Part shown: in pieces, positions 27,606 to 38,800 of the stretch
Layout: the number at the start of each line of letters is the position of its first letter
Numbering within the stretch: position 1 is the first letter of the stretch
NCBI GenBank assembly: GCA_020024695.1
Contig: JAHHTK010000009.1
Span: forward strand, 1 to 39,376
Length of the DNA: 39,376 nt
Direction of reading: 5' to 3'
Origin: Ureaplasma sp.
Lineage (GTDB): Bacteria > Bacillota_I > Bacilli_A > Mycoplasmatales > Mycoplasmoidaceae
Translations under genes and position numbers: made by a program
The notes under the pieces: model-generated
What the model was told of the DNA's origin: nothing
The model's database searches: none
The model's input: only the letters and a program-made list of their open reading frames with translations

Positions 27606-28702
27606 TAGTTAACCTTTCAATAATGACGATAAATACTTTGCAATAAATCAAATACTTGTTGTTTTTGATTAGCATCTAAATCATTGGTATCTAAATTTAA
27701 CCGAACCTTGATTCATTCAAAAGGGACTCAATAAATTAAAGGATAACTTTTGTATCGGGAAGCATATGTGGTTTGGAGTTTCTTAATTAAGAAATCTACA
27801 TTAGAAACAAAGATATATTGATCTAAGCCTAAACTAGTATAAATATAACTTTCTACCTCTTTAAAGTTAGCATAAAAATCATGTTGGTTATCAACATCAC
27901 TTTTTAAACTAAACTGTTTCAATAACTGCACTTGTTGCTGATCAATTAAATAAACATCGTTGTGATAATTAATCTGATAATTACCTAATGGTTCCACCCA
28001 GTGAAAAATAAATAAAAAGGGGCTTTTAGGTTGTAATTTAATTAAATCTAAGGTCTTGGTCTTTTTAGAAATGCCCCGAAAGTTTTTTGGGCGGGGCATC
28101 AAATAGGCTTGATAAAACATATCACATAATTGTGCCTGACTAACTTGTTCTTGTTGATAACAATGCTCAATGGTTTGAAACAACAATAAACAATCCTCAT
28201 AGGCATTATGTTCTAGATGTCCAAAATCATCTTCAGGACAATCAAACACTCGGTTCACTACATCTAAACTAACCACGGCTTGGTTAGGTTTATCAATCCC
28301 ACACATCGGATTAAAATAAGCATCTTGCAAATCAATTAAGGCAATGGTATCCAGTCCTGTTCGTTCGTGCACCTTTTCAATAATTAAACTATCATAATGT
28401 TTCCCAAAATTAAAGATTTGATCAACACCAGCACAGAAATCTAAAAACTGTTGTCATACCACTTCTTCTTTGGGTTGTTGTAAATAAAAACTTGGTTGCT
28501 TGTTTAATAATAAGCTAATGAAGCGACTAATTTCACCATCATAATAACATCATTGATTGAAGCGTTCCACAATTTGATGATTTACAATTTTAATCGCTCC
28601 TACTTGTAATAAGTAAGGGTTATGTAAATCACCGTTGGCTTCAAAATCGACAATTATATAGGGTTTGTTAAAATTTATAATTTGACTGATATTAGTATTC
28701 AT
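27605..28702 (-). CDS. DEDDh (DnaQ-like) 3'-5' exonuclease family protein, 365 aa
   Basis: ATG 28702 to TAA 27605-27607. Exo I motif IIVDFEANGD (Asp19, Glu21), a probable Exo II Asp104 in FNFGKHYDSLII, and Exo III HNAYEDCLLL (His165, Asp170) place it in the DEDDh exonucleases, which remove nucleotides from 3' ends with two metal ions. The C-terminal 180 residues are unlike DNA polymerase III epsilon and match nothing I know. A minus-strand -10 at 28710-28715 would start the mRNA almost at the ATG, making it leaderless. Lies upstream of cas9 on the same strand and divergent from a second DEDDh gene. Confidence 0.85.
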
Positions 28703-28709
28703 AAACTAA

Positions 28710-28717
28710 ATTATAAT
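28710..28717. promoter_or_regulatory. Bidirectional -10 boxes between the two exonuclease genes
   Basis: The 40-base gap between the divergent DEDDh genes holds overlapping TATAAT boxes: plus strand 28712-28717 and minus strand (complement of 28710-28715). The plus transcript gets a short leader with AGGT before ATG 28743; the minus transcript is predicted to start within a base or two of its ATG. Expression of the two genes is probably linked. Confidence 0.5.
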
Positions 28718-28742
28718 TTTAAATAGTGTTTATAGGTAAAAA

Positions 28743-29636
28743 ATGTCATACATTAAAGATTTGGTCTTTTTAGACCTTGAATGATTAACTTTTAATAAGA
28801 AAAACTATATCACCCAAATCGGCATTGTCAGAGTTGATAAACAAAGTTTAACAATTAAAAAGCAACGTCTTTTTAAACTTAAAAACAACGTCACGAATAA
28901 CTTCCAATTAGGCTTAATTGGAGCTAAATCAGCCTCTGATAAAGGGATGTTAACCTTGAATCGGAAAGTGGTGAAAGAAATTTATCAATTATTAAACAAT
29001 AGTGACATTTATATTTATTTTGATCCTAATAACCAAGAAAATGATGACCTGAAGTTATTAACTAGTGTGATTCGGTTTGATGACCCTTTAGTTTATGAAT
29101 TACATAAGATTCATACCAAGTGGTCACTGCGTCACTTATATGCCAATTATCGCCATCATCAATATGTCTATAACATGTTTCATAATGCCTTAGATGATGC
29201 CTTAATGTTAAAAGAAATTTATTTTGCTAACTTTATGGCACCAAAGCCATCAATTCCCTTTTATGAATACTGTTGTAATTTTCATTTATATCCTTGGTAT
29301 GCGACCCATAAACAAACAATTCGGTTAGTGATTCCTAATAACCCAACTCAAGTCTATAAAATGCACCATTTAAGTTTAAGACAAAACTTAAATCCCCTTC
29401 AAAATGAAACCTATAAACTAAAATTTCATACCTATCAATTTGAGTTTAGTTTAACTAATTGTAAAACCAACCAAACCATAATTATTAACAATCAAAATGC
29501 CTATTTATTTATTGCTCTCGTACCTCAAATATTGTTAGAACGAGAAAAAATCAGTTTTGAAAAACTAGAAGATATTTTACAAACCATTTTTATTGAACAA
29601 AACTGCTTTTTAAGCGTTTTAACTCGCAAAAATTAA
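28743..29636 (+). CDS. DEDDh (DnaQ-like) exonuclease family protein, 297 aa
   Basis: ATG 28743 (AGGT upstream) to TAA 29634-29636; UGA at residue 14 is Trp. Exo I motif DLVFLDLEW (Asp11, Glu13) and Exo III FHNALDDALML (His147, Asp152) are clear. Exo II is probably Asp102 in the polar stretch FDPNNQENDDLKLL. The remaining 140 residues (YEYCCNFHLYPWYATHKQ and beyond) are unrecognised. It is only distantly similar to its divergent neighbour, so the two are not a recent duplication. Substrate unknown: DNA proofreading, RNA trimming or prespacer trimming are all possible. Confidence 0.8.
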
Positions 29637-29768
29637 ACCTTGATGAAATACTTTACATCTTTAAATAAACCGAACGATTTAATCCGATTAACCATTCTTC
29701 ATCACTTTTGTTTTACAATCAAACTAAAGACCTGAAAATCTAGTTATTTAGTTTAAGAAAGGCTTTTT

Positions 29769-30452
29769 ATGTTAGATTTCTTTAAACCTTATATTTTAAA
29801 AGACCATGCTCAAAACCCAGTTGATTTTGATCAATTAGGCCACCCTCATCATGAACTTTTAGAAAACCATCATGATAAGAACATCAGTTTACCAGTTATC
29901 TTTGCATATGATGGTGATAGCGAAACTTATTTCTATTTAAAAATGAGTGCTTCAAAAAATCATCATCAAGATAACCCTTACCTTGTTGAATTCGCATCCA
30001 ATAACCAACCAATGGTTATTGATTGTTCTCATATCTTTGAAATTGAAAAGTCCCTTTTAGAATCTTTAGTCGTTGCTAATGATAGTTATGGTGTCTTTGA
30101 TGATAACTTACAATATCAATTATTAACCACTATCAACTTAGCTTGTAATGAAGTTCCACCTAATTTAGCCATTGTTGATGTTTATGAAGGCCATAAACAT
30201 CACTTACAAGCCCAATCAGTTTATTTATCAGCTCAAAAAATTGTCTTATTAAATGAAGACAATTTCTGATATGGCAATAATATTGATAGTTCTCAATATC
30301 TTTCCAACCCAAATAGTAGTGATGACAACCAAGTCTTACGCTATGACATTGCCATTCAATTTGTTCAATTATTCCAAGTTCACTATTTCCAAGAACAATT
30401 CGACCATACCGATTACCAAGCTAAATACTATGGTGAAGATGACCTTGCTTAG
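29769..30452 (+). CDS. His/Asp-rich hypothetical protein, 227 aa
   Basis: ATG 29769 behind AAGAAAGG, stop TAG 30450-30452; UGA at 30267 is Trp. No signal or membrane segment. The N-terminal part is rich in His (GHPHHELLENHHDK). The segment SLPVIFAYDGDSETYFYLKMSASK followed by IDCSHIFEIEKSLL recalls, from memory only, the PemK-like proteins annotated on mollicute integrative elements; this is weak. The last 60 residues are acidic and Gln/Tyr-rich. The 132-base gap upstream holds no clear promoter. Convergent with feoB. Confidence 0.7.
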
Positions 30453-30476
30453 TTTTGTTCAAATCTAGAAGCAAAC

Positions 30477-30518
30477 AAAAAAGAAGTCGCTCGTTTTTTA
30501 CGAGTAACTTCTTTTTAA
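30477..30518. terminator. Bidirectional terminator between the unknown gene and feoB
   Basis: AAGAAGT plus CTCGT on the left pairs with ACGAG and ACTTCTT on the right around a T-rich loop, flanked by A-run and T-run, giving a T tail on either strand. It sits between two convergent stop codons (30452 and 30530). Confidence 0.75.
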
Positions 30519-30529
30519 TTATTGTTTAG

Positions 30530-33010
30530 TTATGCATATAACCCATAAGAGGTGGTCATTAAGATAACAAATAAAAGAATGGCACTAATGTCAACCCCTA
30601 ATCAGGTTTTATTGATAACAGTTGCTTGAGCATAGGTTAAGTGACGCTTTTGATCAAGCATTTTCTTAGTGGTGCCAATGACTACATTGAATAAAATCAT
30701 CAAGATGCCAATAATAGTAACACTAATCATTAAACCATTTTTAATTAATTGTGGATGGTCTACTAAAATTTCTACATAACCAAAGCCATTAAAGACTAAT
30801 GCACTCATTCCATAAGCCACTACTAAGCTCATTAATAATTCAATTCATAGGACCTTTTGACCCATTTCTTTTTTAATAGCAACATCTGTTGATAAACATG
30901 GGGTAAAGAATGAGAAGAAAATTAAATAACTAGCAATTGTGGAAATTGGTAAGTGAGTAATACCAGCATTAAAGATGGCATCATGGAAACCTTGTTGGCT
31001 ACCGAATAATAATGCTAAGTTACTGGATGCTAATTCTTTAGCAGGTGCTGAGGCAATAACAGAAGCAAATAAACGTCAGTCTTCACCTAATCCAATTGGG
31101 AAGGCTAAGTATTTTAATCCATAACTAATATAAGCTAAATATGAAGTGGTATTTGGATCAAGTTCAGCTGTAGTGGTTGCTGCATAAAGATGCATTTTGA
31201 AGGCTTCTTCTTCAGGAATGTCAGGTGGGGTAATCGCCCCAGCGATTGGTCCAATATTTGCTAATAAGAACATGATAATGTTGACAATGAAGATAATGGT
31301 AAAGACCCGTTTAGTGAATTGTCAAATTTCATTGAAACTTGATTTTAAAATGACAACGAAGTCTGGTTTTCTTCAAGGTGGTAATTCAGTTAATAAGAAG
31401 GTTTGTTTTGCTCTAAATAAAATGTTTGAGAACGCATAACCAACCCCTAACGCCACAAACCCACTTAAAATGGTCATCCCAAGAACTAAGACTCAAGTTC
31501 AGTGTAAACCGACTAACGCATTTCCCATTCAAGTAAAGACGACAATCCGTGCTGAACAGGCAATTAAAGGAGCAATTAAAGTCGTAATGAAACGTTCTTT
31601 TTTAGAGTGACTGTTCCGTGCCATCAAGACTGATGGAATAGAACAACCAAGTCCAGTCATTAAAGTAATAACAGAACGACCTGATAACCCATATTTTTCA
31701 AAGCTTTTGTCTAAAATGACACTAATCCGAGCTAATAACCCTGATTGTTCTAATAAAGCCATACAAATATGTAATAACAGGATGTAAGGTAAGAAACCAA
31801 TGACGGTCACGATACCGTTTAATAACCCATCTGTGACAAACGCCGCTGCTCACTTAGTGGCTCCTTGGTCAATCATGTAATCACCTAATTGACCAACACC
31901 ATCTTCCATGACTTCTTTGAATTTTTCAACTACTCAACCACAAGCATAGCTTCCAAAACAGAAATAATAAACTCCAGCCACTAATAATAAGAACAGTGGA
32001 ATCGCTACTCATTTTTGTAATAAGAAACTATCAAATTTTCGGGTCTTAGCTAATTTCCGTTGGTTTTCACTACCCCGAATCTTATTAGAACGTTTAATAA
32101 CTTTAAAGTTATTGTTCATTAATTCTTGCCGAATATTATTGGAAAGATTAATGGCATTTTCTTGGTTCATGTTGACTGGTTGGTCAGTAAAACAGTGGTC
32201 AACAATGGTTTCAATTTTGTTTTTCTTAGCAAAATAAATACTATGTTTAACTTGATCTAATGTTAAATTGTTTTCTGTTAAAAGGTTGTTAACAGCTTCA
32301 GTCACCCCTCATTCTTCAAACAAATGCATGACCGCAGCATTCTTGGTTAAATATTGGATGGCTAAAAAGCGGGTGGAAACCTTTAAAGAAGGTAATAAAG
32401 GCATTATTCCTTTAATAATGGTTTCAATTTTTTCACCATAGTCAATAACAAAGGGTTTTTTAAATGGACTATGGGTTAATAAAGTGGCAATTGATTGACT
32501 GACCCCAATGTTTTTCCGAGCCACAACCAAATTGACTGGGACCCCTAAAAACTTGGTTAAATGAAAAGCATTTAAATGCTTATTTTCTAATTCGTCAATC
32601 ATGTTGACTACGACTTCGGTTAAAATCCCTGCCTCTAATAATTGCAAGGTTAACATTAAGTCTCTTTTAATGGTTGGGGCAGCAACAATGTTTAAAACCC
32701 CGTCATAATCACTGTGAAGAATTGTTTTAATAACAACTTCTTCATCTTTGGTAGTGGTGGCTAAATCTCTAATCCCTGGCAAGTCAAGAATATCGGTGTT
32801 TTTAGTCCCTCTTAACTTTCCTTCTTGGGTTTGAATGGTAATCCCGTCGACATTCCCAACTGAAGCAGTTGCTCATGTAACACGGTTAAAAAAAGTTGAT
32901 TTACCTACGTTAGGACTACCGATTAATACATATCTACTTTTATTTATATTTTTTTGTACTCCATCGAGTGACAAGCCTTTTTGTTTTGGCATGCATTGAC
33001 TACAAGACAT
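30530..33010 (-). CDS. feoB: Ferrous iron transporter FeoB
   Basis: 826 aa from ATG 33010 (overlapping the feoA stop, TAATG) to TAA 30530-30532, through several UGA-Trp codons. The N-terminal G domain shows G1 GSPNVGKS (31-38), G3 DLPG (76-79), G4 NMID (136-139) and G5-like VVARKNIG. The membrane part carries the Gate signatures, including FLPYILLLHICMALLEQSGLLAR, GRSVITLMTGLGCSIPSVLMAR and NSHSKKERFITTLIAPLIACSARIVVF. A CxxC pair lies at the very N-terminus (SCSQC). It imports Fe2+ under control of GTP hydrolysis. Confidence 0.95.
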
Positions 33011-33294
33011 TAAATATAACTAACTAAAACTTGTGCAATACTATTCCGTCTTAACATGTAAGTAACATCATTAATTACAAGCGTAATCACGTTTTTTAAA
33101 GGATAAACGTTTTCGACATAAATTTCTTGACCTTCAATAATCCCAATTGATTCTAATTTGGTAATTGATTCAATATTCATAACATCGATCCGTTCAACAC
33201 GGACTCAACAACTTTTATCCTTGATGTCTGCTAACGAAATCATACACTTTTTAGGTCTTTCTTTCACGAATGGACAGCTCCATTCATCTTTCAT
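33010..33294 (-). CDS. feoA: FeoA-domain protein
   Basis: 94 aa from ATG 33294 to TAA 33010-33012, sharing an A with the feoB start. The C-terminal 75 residues (CMISLADIKDKSCWVRVERI, then ITKLESIGIIEGQEIYVENVYPLKNVITLVINDVTYMLRRNSIAQVLV) have the SH3-like FeoA pattern including the LGI/LGL-type turn and the final strand with R-x-x-x-A. It binds FeoB and is needed for iron uptake. The Cys residues near the N-terminus (WSCPF, KKCM) are unusual additions. Confidence 0.88.
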
Positions 33295-33535
33295 GTTTTA
33301 ATAAATTTTAGAAAAAACTACTTTTGAATGTGAAGATGATAGAAAAATAACAAGAATAAAACATTCAAACTAGTGGGGTTTATCTTGGTTTTCCAAGTGA
33401 TAAACTTTAGTAATTAGCAAACAGAAATTAGAATAACTCTGTTTGGTGCTGGATCCAACTGTTTAAATGACTCATAATCATTATTCCTGAATTGGAGCCA
33501 GGCTCATGAAAACTATTTCCTCTCTTTTCTTAATT
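33295..33535 (-). promoter_or_regulatory. Structured 240-nt leader of feoAB
   Basis: No coding region. Several stems are visible: GTTTAT+CTTGG (33378-33388) with CCAAG+ATAAAC (33393-33405), loop TTTT and a 2-base bulge; AAACAGA (33419-33425) with TCTGTTT (33438-33444); and a GC-richer element near 33487-33506 with CCTG/CAGG and GAGCC/GGCTC options. GC content is higher than in other gaps here. I could not match it to a known riboswitch class; there is no T-box TGG-ACC motif. A metal-sensing RNA is a guess from its position before feoAB. No firm promoter seen. Confidence 0.4.
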
Positions 33536-33931
33536 TTACTCTTGATCATCAGTGCTGAGTTTTTCAATTCACAGTGCCAATTGCTTTGCTAACACCCGAT
33601 AATGGGAAGCAGTCGGAATGGCTTTTACTTTATATTTAATTTCTTTAGGGTGCACCATTTTATAGTTTAAAATGCAAACCCCATTAGCATTTTTGCCGGT
33701 AATTGCAATATCAATAGATTGTCCGACGCAAAACTTCTCGTGCAAGTTTTTAATGTTATAGTCACTAATGTTATAAAGGTTGCATTCACCAATCCGATTC
33801 TTTGGTAATCAGACCCGAATCTTATTATGGTAGATGGTTTGAATTTGACCAGTAACAATTTCAAAACTTTGGCGATAATTATTCTTTTTAATTGCGAACT
33901 GATTACGAAAATATTCACTCTTTGACGCCAA
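33536..33931 (-). CDS. Small S1-domain-like RNA-binding protein, 131 aa
   Basis: Best start TTG 33931 with AAGGAG 7 bases upstream and a -10 TATAAT (complement of 33956-33961); stop TAA 33536-33538. A longer standard-code ORF on the same strand in another frame is rejected. The segment EIVTGQIQTIYHNKIRVWLPKNRIGECNLYNISDYNIKNLHEKFCVGQSIDIAITG has the S1/OB-fold layout (GxI strand, V-x-L-P, G, then VGQ-I-x-I). A C-terminal helical tail follows. RNA binding is inferred from the fold pattern; specific role unknown. Confidence 0.75.
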
Positions 33932-34004
33932 GCAACACTCCTTGTGTATCTACTTATTATATCTAGAAATAAATAGAATCGGGGTGAATTCAACCGTTTG
34001 ACAA

Positions 34005-34032
34005 CAAAAAAGAAGGGTTAAGAAACCCTTCT
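34005..34032 (-). terminator. Intrinsic terminator of the ABC export operon
   Basis: AGAAGGGTT (34011-34019) pairs with AACCCTTCT (34024-34032), a 9-bp stem with a 4-base loop, followed on the minus strand by TTTTTTGTTG, 7 bases past the ATPase stop. Confidence 0.88.
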
Positions 34033-34038
34033 GAAAGC

Positions 34039-34911
34039 TTAAATAAATTTTTCAACCAAGTTTTCAATCGACCCAAATTGATCAATGATGGCTTGCTTTG
34101 GCATATCAATTTTAATTTCACCTTGTTGTAAAATGACAATCCGATCTACTAATAAATTCACTTCTTCCATATCATGACTGACTAAACAAATATTGATGTG
34201 GTTATCATGACAGAATTGGTGAATTAATTGTTTAACTTGAGCTCGCACAGTAATGTCAAGCCCAGTGGATAATTCATCTAAGAAAACAATCTTTGGTTTG
34301 TGAATTAAAGCTAATAAAACATTTAACCGTTGTTTTTGACCACCCGATAAACTGCGAGCCTGTTTATTTTTATATTCTAATAAACCAAAGGTATCTAGAA
34401 TTTTATCAATTTCTTGCTTGGTAATATTTAAACTATAAACCTCAATCATGAAGTTAATAATATCAATAATTCTTAACCCTACTGGATAAGTGGTTTCTTG
34501 GAATTGAATTCCAATTCCTTCTTGGAAAGTATTTTGGTATTCAAATAAATAATCAATCTTACCAGAAGTCGGTTTATTAATACCAGCAATCATTTCTACT
34601 AAGGTGGTTTTCCCTGCCCCATTGCCACCTAAAATGGCAATATTCTGGTTATCATAGAACGTTAAATTAATGTCCTTGTCAGCAAAGAAATGTTTTTTGG
34701 TTTTTGGAAAATATTCTTTGGAGACTTGGTGGAGTTCAATAATTGGTTTGAGATTAGTGTAGTTTTGGTTATCAATGATTTTTAAATCAGAATGTTTTTC
34801 AGTGACTAATTTAATGTTGGTCCCTTCAAAAGTAATAAAGGGTTTGTTATCTTTTTGACTTGGTGTTTCTTGTTTGTGAAACACTTTTTTAATTCATGTT
34901 TTAAATCCCAT
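34039..34911 (-). CDS. ABC transporter ATP-binding protein (ABC-2 exporter type)
   Basis: 290 aa. The start ATG 34911 gives MGFKTWIKKVF..., with GTG 34884 as an in-frame alternative; stop at 34039-34041. Walker A GGNGAGKTT (about 95-103), Q-loop GIQFQETTYP, signature LSGGQKQR, Walker B KIVFLDELSTGLD and H-switch VSHDMEE are intact. A 50-residue N-terminal extension precedes the ATPase core. The sequence type (multidrug/NatA-like) and the permease gene ending only 3 bases upstream indicate an exporter. Confidence 0.93.
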
Positions 34912-34914
34912 AAC

Positions 34915-35817
34915 TTATCTCACATATCATTTAAATTTATACACTGAAATCCCAATAAATAGCCCACTATAAGCCAATGGCATAAACCATGATACCCAAC
35001 CCATTCAAGGTTCAAATTGATAAAGGACTTGACCACCCATTCCAATTAAAGCACTACTTCATTGAGCACTATTGAAAATAGACACCCCATTTCAAGCCAT
35101 AAATGCTAATTGGTTCCCATAACGGAACGGAGTCATTCACGACACGACTTTAAAGAACATAATTTCATCCATGGCTGGAATTGGAATTAATTGCCCCGAT
35201 AATAACATCGCCATGAAGAAAAATCCCATGGACATGGCAGTTGCTTGGGAAGCGGTCTTGGAAATTGACGATACAAAGATCCCCACAATACACGATAATA
35301 ACACGATATAGATTTCACTGACAATGAACCCACCCCATTCCACATGCCCGTGGAACATCGCTTGAATGCCATCAATGGTTTGATTATTGATTCCTGTTTC
35401 AAATTGATGGAACCCAAAGATTAAGGTCATTCACAAAATAATCCATAAGATTTGTAACACGATGAAAGCTAAATAAACTAACACCACGCACAAAATGAAA
35501 TCAATAGGTTTAATTGGGGTCGCCCCAATCCGTTTTAATAAGACTGAGTTCTTAAATTCCATAATGGCACTTGGGACTTGTTGAATTCCTGATGACACAA
35601 TTTGGAAAGTTAAGATCCCGATAATCGAGGACATAAACATCGCTGCATTATTTTGCATGGTTCAATAAAGCGATAAATACCCTCAGGTTGCGATAAAAAT
35701 AATTGGAAAAATATAGATAAAAAAGATGGTATGAATATTTCTTCAAAATTGAATCGTAATTAATTTTAACAATGAATTATAAGCGTTCGCTTTCAGTTTC
35801 ATTTGTTGGCGATTCAT
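34915..35817 (-). CDS. ABC-2 type transporter permease
   Basis: 300 aa from ATG 35817 (AAAGGAG upstream) to TAA 34915-34917. The N-terminus is cytoplasmic and basic. About six membrane spans follow, with the typical ABC-2 elements SSGIQQVPSAIMEFKNSVLLKRIGATPIKP (coupling region) and SQATAMSMGFFFMAMLLSGQLIPIP. It pairs with the downstream ATPase. The substrate could be a drug, lipid or peptide; nothing in the sequence decides. Starts 12 bases after the FtsX-like gene. Confidence 0.9.
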
Positions 35818-35829
35818 AAAAACTCCTTT

Positions 35830-38800
35830 CTATCGTTTAATTGCATTGGCAATATTGACTTTGGATAACTTATGAGCCCCTAACACATAAACAATACCAA
35901 AGATGCCAGCAATAATGCCTAAGATAATGATATAAGCTCATCAGTTAAATGGAGCTAATAATAAGATACCGATACCTTTAAAGACAAATTCTTTAAAGAC
36001 ATTTAATAATGCTCAAACAATTGGACCTGAGATTAAAGCACTAATAATTCAAGTTGGAATTAAAATGCACATAAAGGTTAAACTATTTGATCAAATTGAA
36101 AGACCCATAGTTGCTAATAAGGCTAATAATGGCATTAAGTCCATTAAAATCATTCACAACATAATCATCATGACAATTAAAGCAATAATGAAAATCAAGG
36201 TCAAGATGGTGGCTTCTAATGAGATGACAGTATCTGATAAAGAGGCATATAAAGCGTTGGCATTATCAACGGCCATAACATTCATAACCATTGATTGGTA
36301 AGTAGTTGCTCCATATGTACTTGCTAATTTATCAGCAATGTCTTGAACAATTGAATCAGGCACAGGTTGACCATCTACATATCCTGCGCTTTGTTTTAAA
36401 TAAGCAATCTGGTCTTGGTGATCATCATAATAATCACTACCTAAAGCTTTATTTAATAAGATATAGTTTTTATCCGTTGGTTGTTGAACAATTGCATGGG
36501 CAATTAAACTAGTAACTGTATCATTTAATGGTTGTCAAGAACTAGTTCCAGGATAAAGCCCACTTGGTGAATATAAAGCCACGGTATTAGTTAATAAATA
36601 AGGAGCAGGTGAACTACTAAAGATTCCGTTAAAGTGAGTAATATAGTTGCTTAAACTCCGTCCATCTGGTCCATAATTAGTTTGACCTAAACCAATTAAG
36701 AATTGGGCGGCATTAATTGGAATATAAGCATAAGCATTATGGAAACTTTGACTAATACCCACCACTTGAATTGGGAACTGAACACTTTGGGCAGCAATTT
36801 GACTTTGGTAAGCACTATTTAATTGTTTACCATAACGGTCTAAGGTATTGCTTGGTTCTAATTTAAATCAATCCCCAATTTGTAAGTTATATTTTTTAGC
36901 AGCAAATTCATTAATAACCACAGGAATGACTTTTTTATTATTTCAAGCAGCTAATAAACTATTAAGTTCGTGACCATGACTATCTTTTAATTGGATATAT
37001 TGACTGTTAGGGACAATTCCAACTAATTGTAAGTCATTACTTGCTAAATATGAAGTTAATGGTTGACTAACATCAGTTCCATTTAAGTTCTTAATGGTTC
37101 CATTAACATAAACATAAGGTTCATCTTGAATACTATTTCTAGTTCCATCTAAACCAATTAAGCCATAAGTAATTCTAAAGATGTTATGAGCATAAAGATC
37201 ATCATTAAAGTAATTTAACACATAGTTAATAAAACTGGTCTTTAAGGTTAATGGTAACAGTGGTACCATTTGACTATTAATAGCACTGTAATAAATTGGA
37301 TGACTATTATTTTCAAGTACTGAGAATGGGTCTAAATATCAGTTATTAGTGTTTTGAATTAACACTTGGTTTCACTTATCCCCATATTGGTCTGGTTGGT
37401 GAGCTTCATAAAAATAACCCACAAATAAACTACGGTTAGTTAACACGGAATCTGTTTGTAACATTGCACTTGGAACAACATTCCCAAAGGTTAAATCAAT
37501 GACATTTGGATTGGTATCTGAAACCTTCATTTGCATATTTCTTCAATCACAATCAGGTTTAAAGATACCATTGATACCAAAGAAACTTTGGTTATTAAAC
37601 CCAGCCACATAGTATTGGTTAATAGCATTTAAGATGGTTTGTTTATCAAGGTTTAAGAAACCATTTAAATAGTGACTGTAATCCATACCTAAATCTAGGT
37701 CATGAATATCAATACTTAATTCATCTTTATTTTGATAATTTAATTTTTGGTCACCATTAAAGTTAATGATGTGCATTGGTTTAATTTGGTTATCTTGTAC
37801 TAAATTTAAACCAGGTGATACTAAGTGGTTGTGACCAACTATTTGATTGAGGTTGGTTGCACTTAAACCACTTGGGAAGTTTAATGACATTAAACCATTT
37901 TTTTGGTTCACATTCACAAACATTTTTAAGGAAGCTAATCGGGTATCACTCATTAACATTTCATTAATGACTTTGGTACTGTTAATAGCTTGGTTAGCTT
38001 GGTTGGATGGCATCATATTTTGAGCAAATTCTCAAGGGTTGGAGGTTGCCATATTAAAGTTAATTAATTCCCGAACTTGGGTCTTTCACTTTAAATAACC
38101 AAGGTTTTCATTTTGTTCAGTGGCATCATTAGCACTTGGGAAGTGGACGTTCGCATATTCTCTTAAATATGGATCTAATTGATAATCACGAGCATATAAA
38201 CTAGTTGCTAAACCTTGAGAACCTTCTGGATTTAAGAATGGTTTGCCACTATTAATATTGCTCATGGCATAGTATTCACCCCCTTCATTGGTTGGGGTAA
38301 ATAAATCCACTCCAAATTTATATTGGTCTTCTTGAGAACTAATTTGGTTTGTCACTGAAAAACTATTTAATGATGATGACATGAATTCAGTAGAAACCAC
38401 AACTAACGAGGTCATTAATGACAACACTAATAACCGATAGAAGGTTGAGAAAATGACACTCGAACGGAACCGTAACATGATTGGAGTTTTAGAAATACTC
38501 TTATTCACAATCCGACCAACAACCCCGACCTTAATGGTTTGGGTTTTGGACAATAAAGTCGTCGCTGAGCCTCTTAAACTAAACGCTCCAATCGCTAAGG
38601 TTAACACAATAAATAAGATTAGTGGCACCAGAATTGCAAGCACCATAAATAAGATACTAAAAGAACCTAAATTGACTGGCAATAACCAATATGCTTTAAA
38701 CAAGTTAAGAGCAAAACTATTTGTAAAGAAACCTACTAAATAACCTAACAAGCCCCCTAAAACAGCAGGAATTAACCCTAAGGTAGATAGTGCATAAATC

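Noticed and set aside
29710..29719. GTTTTACAAT, identical to the first ten bases of the plus-strand CRISPR repeat, far from the array.
   Set aside because: The match stops after ten AT-rich bases; no second half or spacing. Chance.
33295..33535. T-box, M-box or SAM riboswitch in the feoAB leader.
   Set aside because: None of the class-defining motifs (T-box TGGNACCGCG, M-box core, S-box core) could be found; only generic stems.
33667..33993. 108-codon minus-strand frame overlapping the S1-like gene.
   Set aside because: The overlapping frame from TTG 33931 has a good ribosome site, UGA-Trp codons and an S1-like pattern; the longer frame has no recognisable features.
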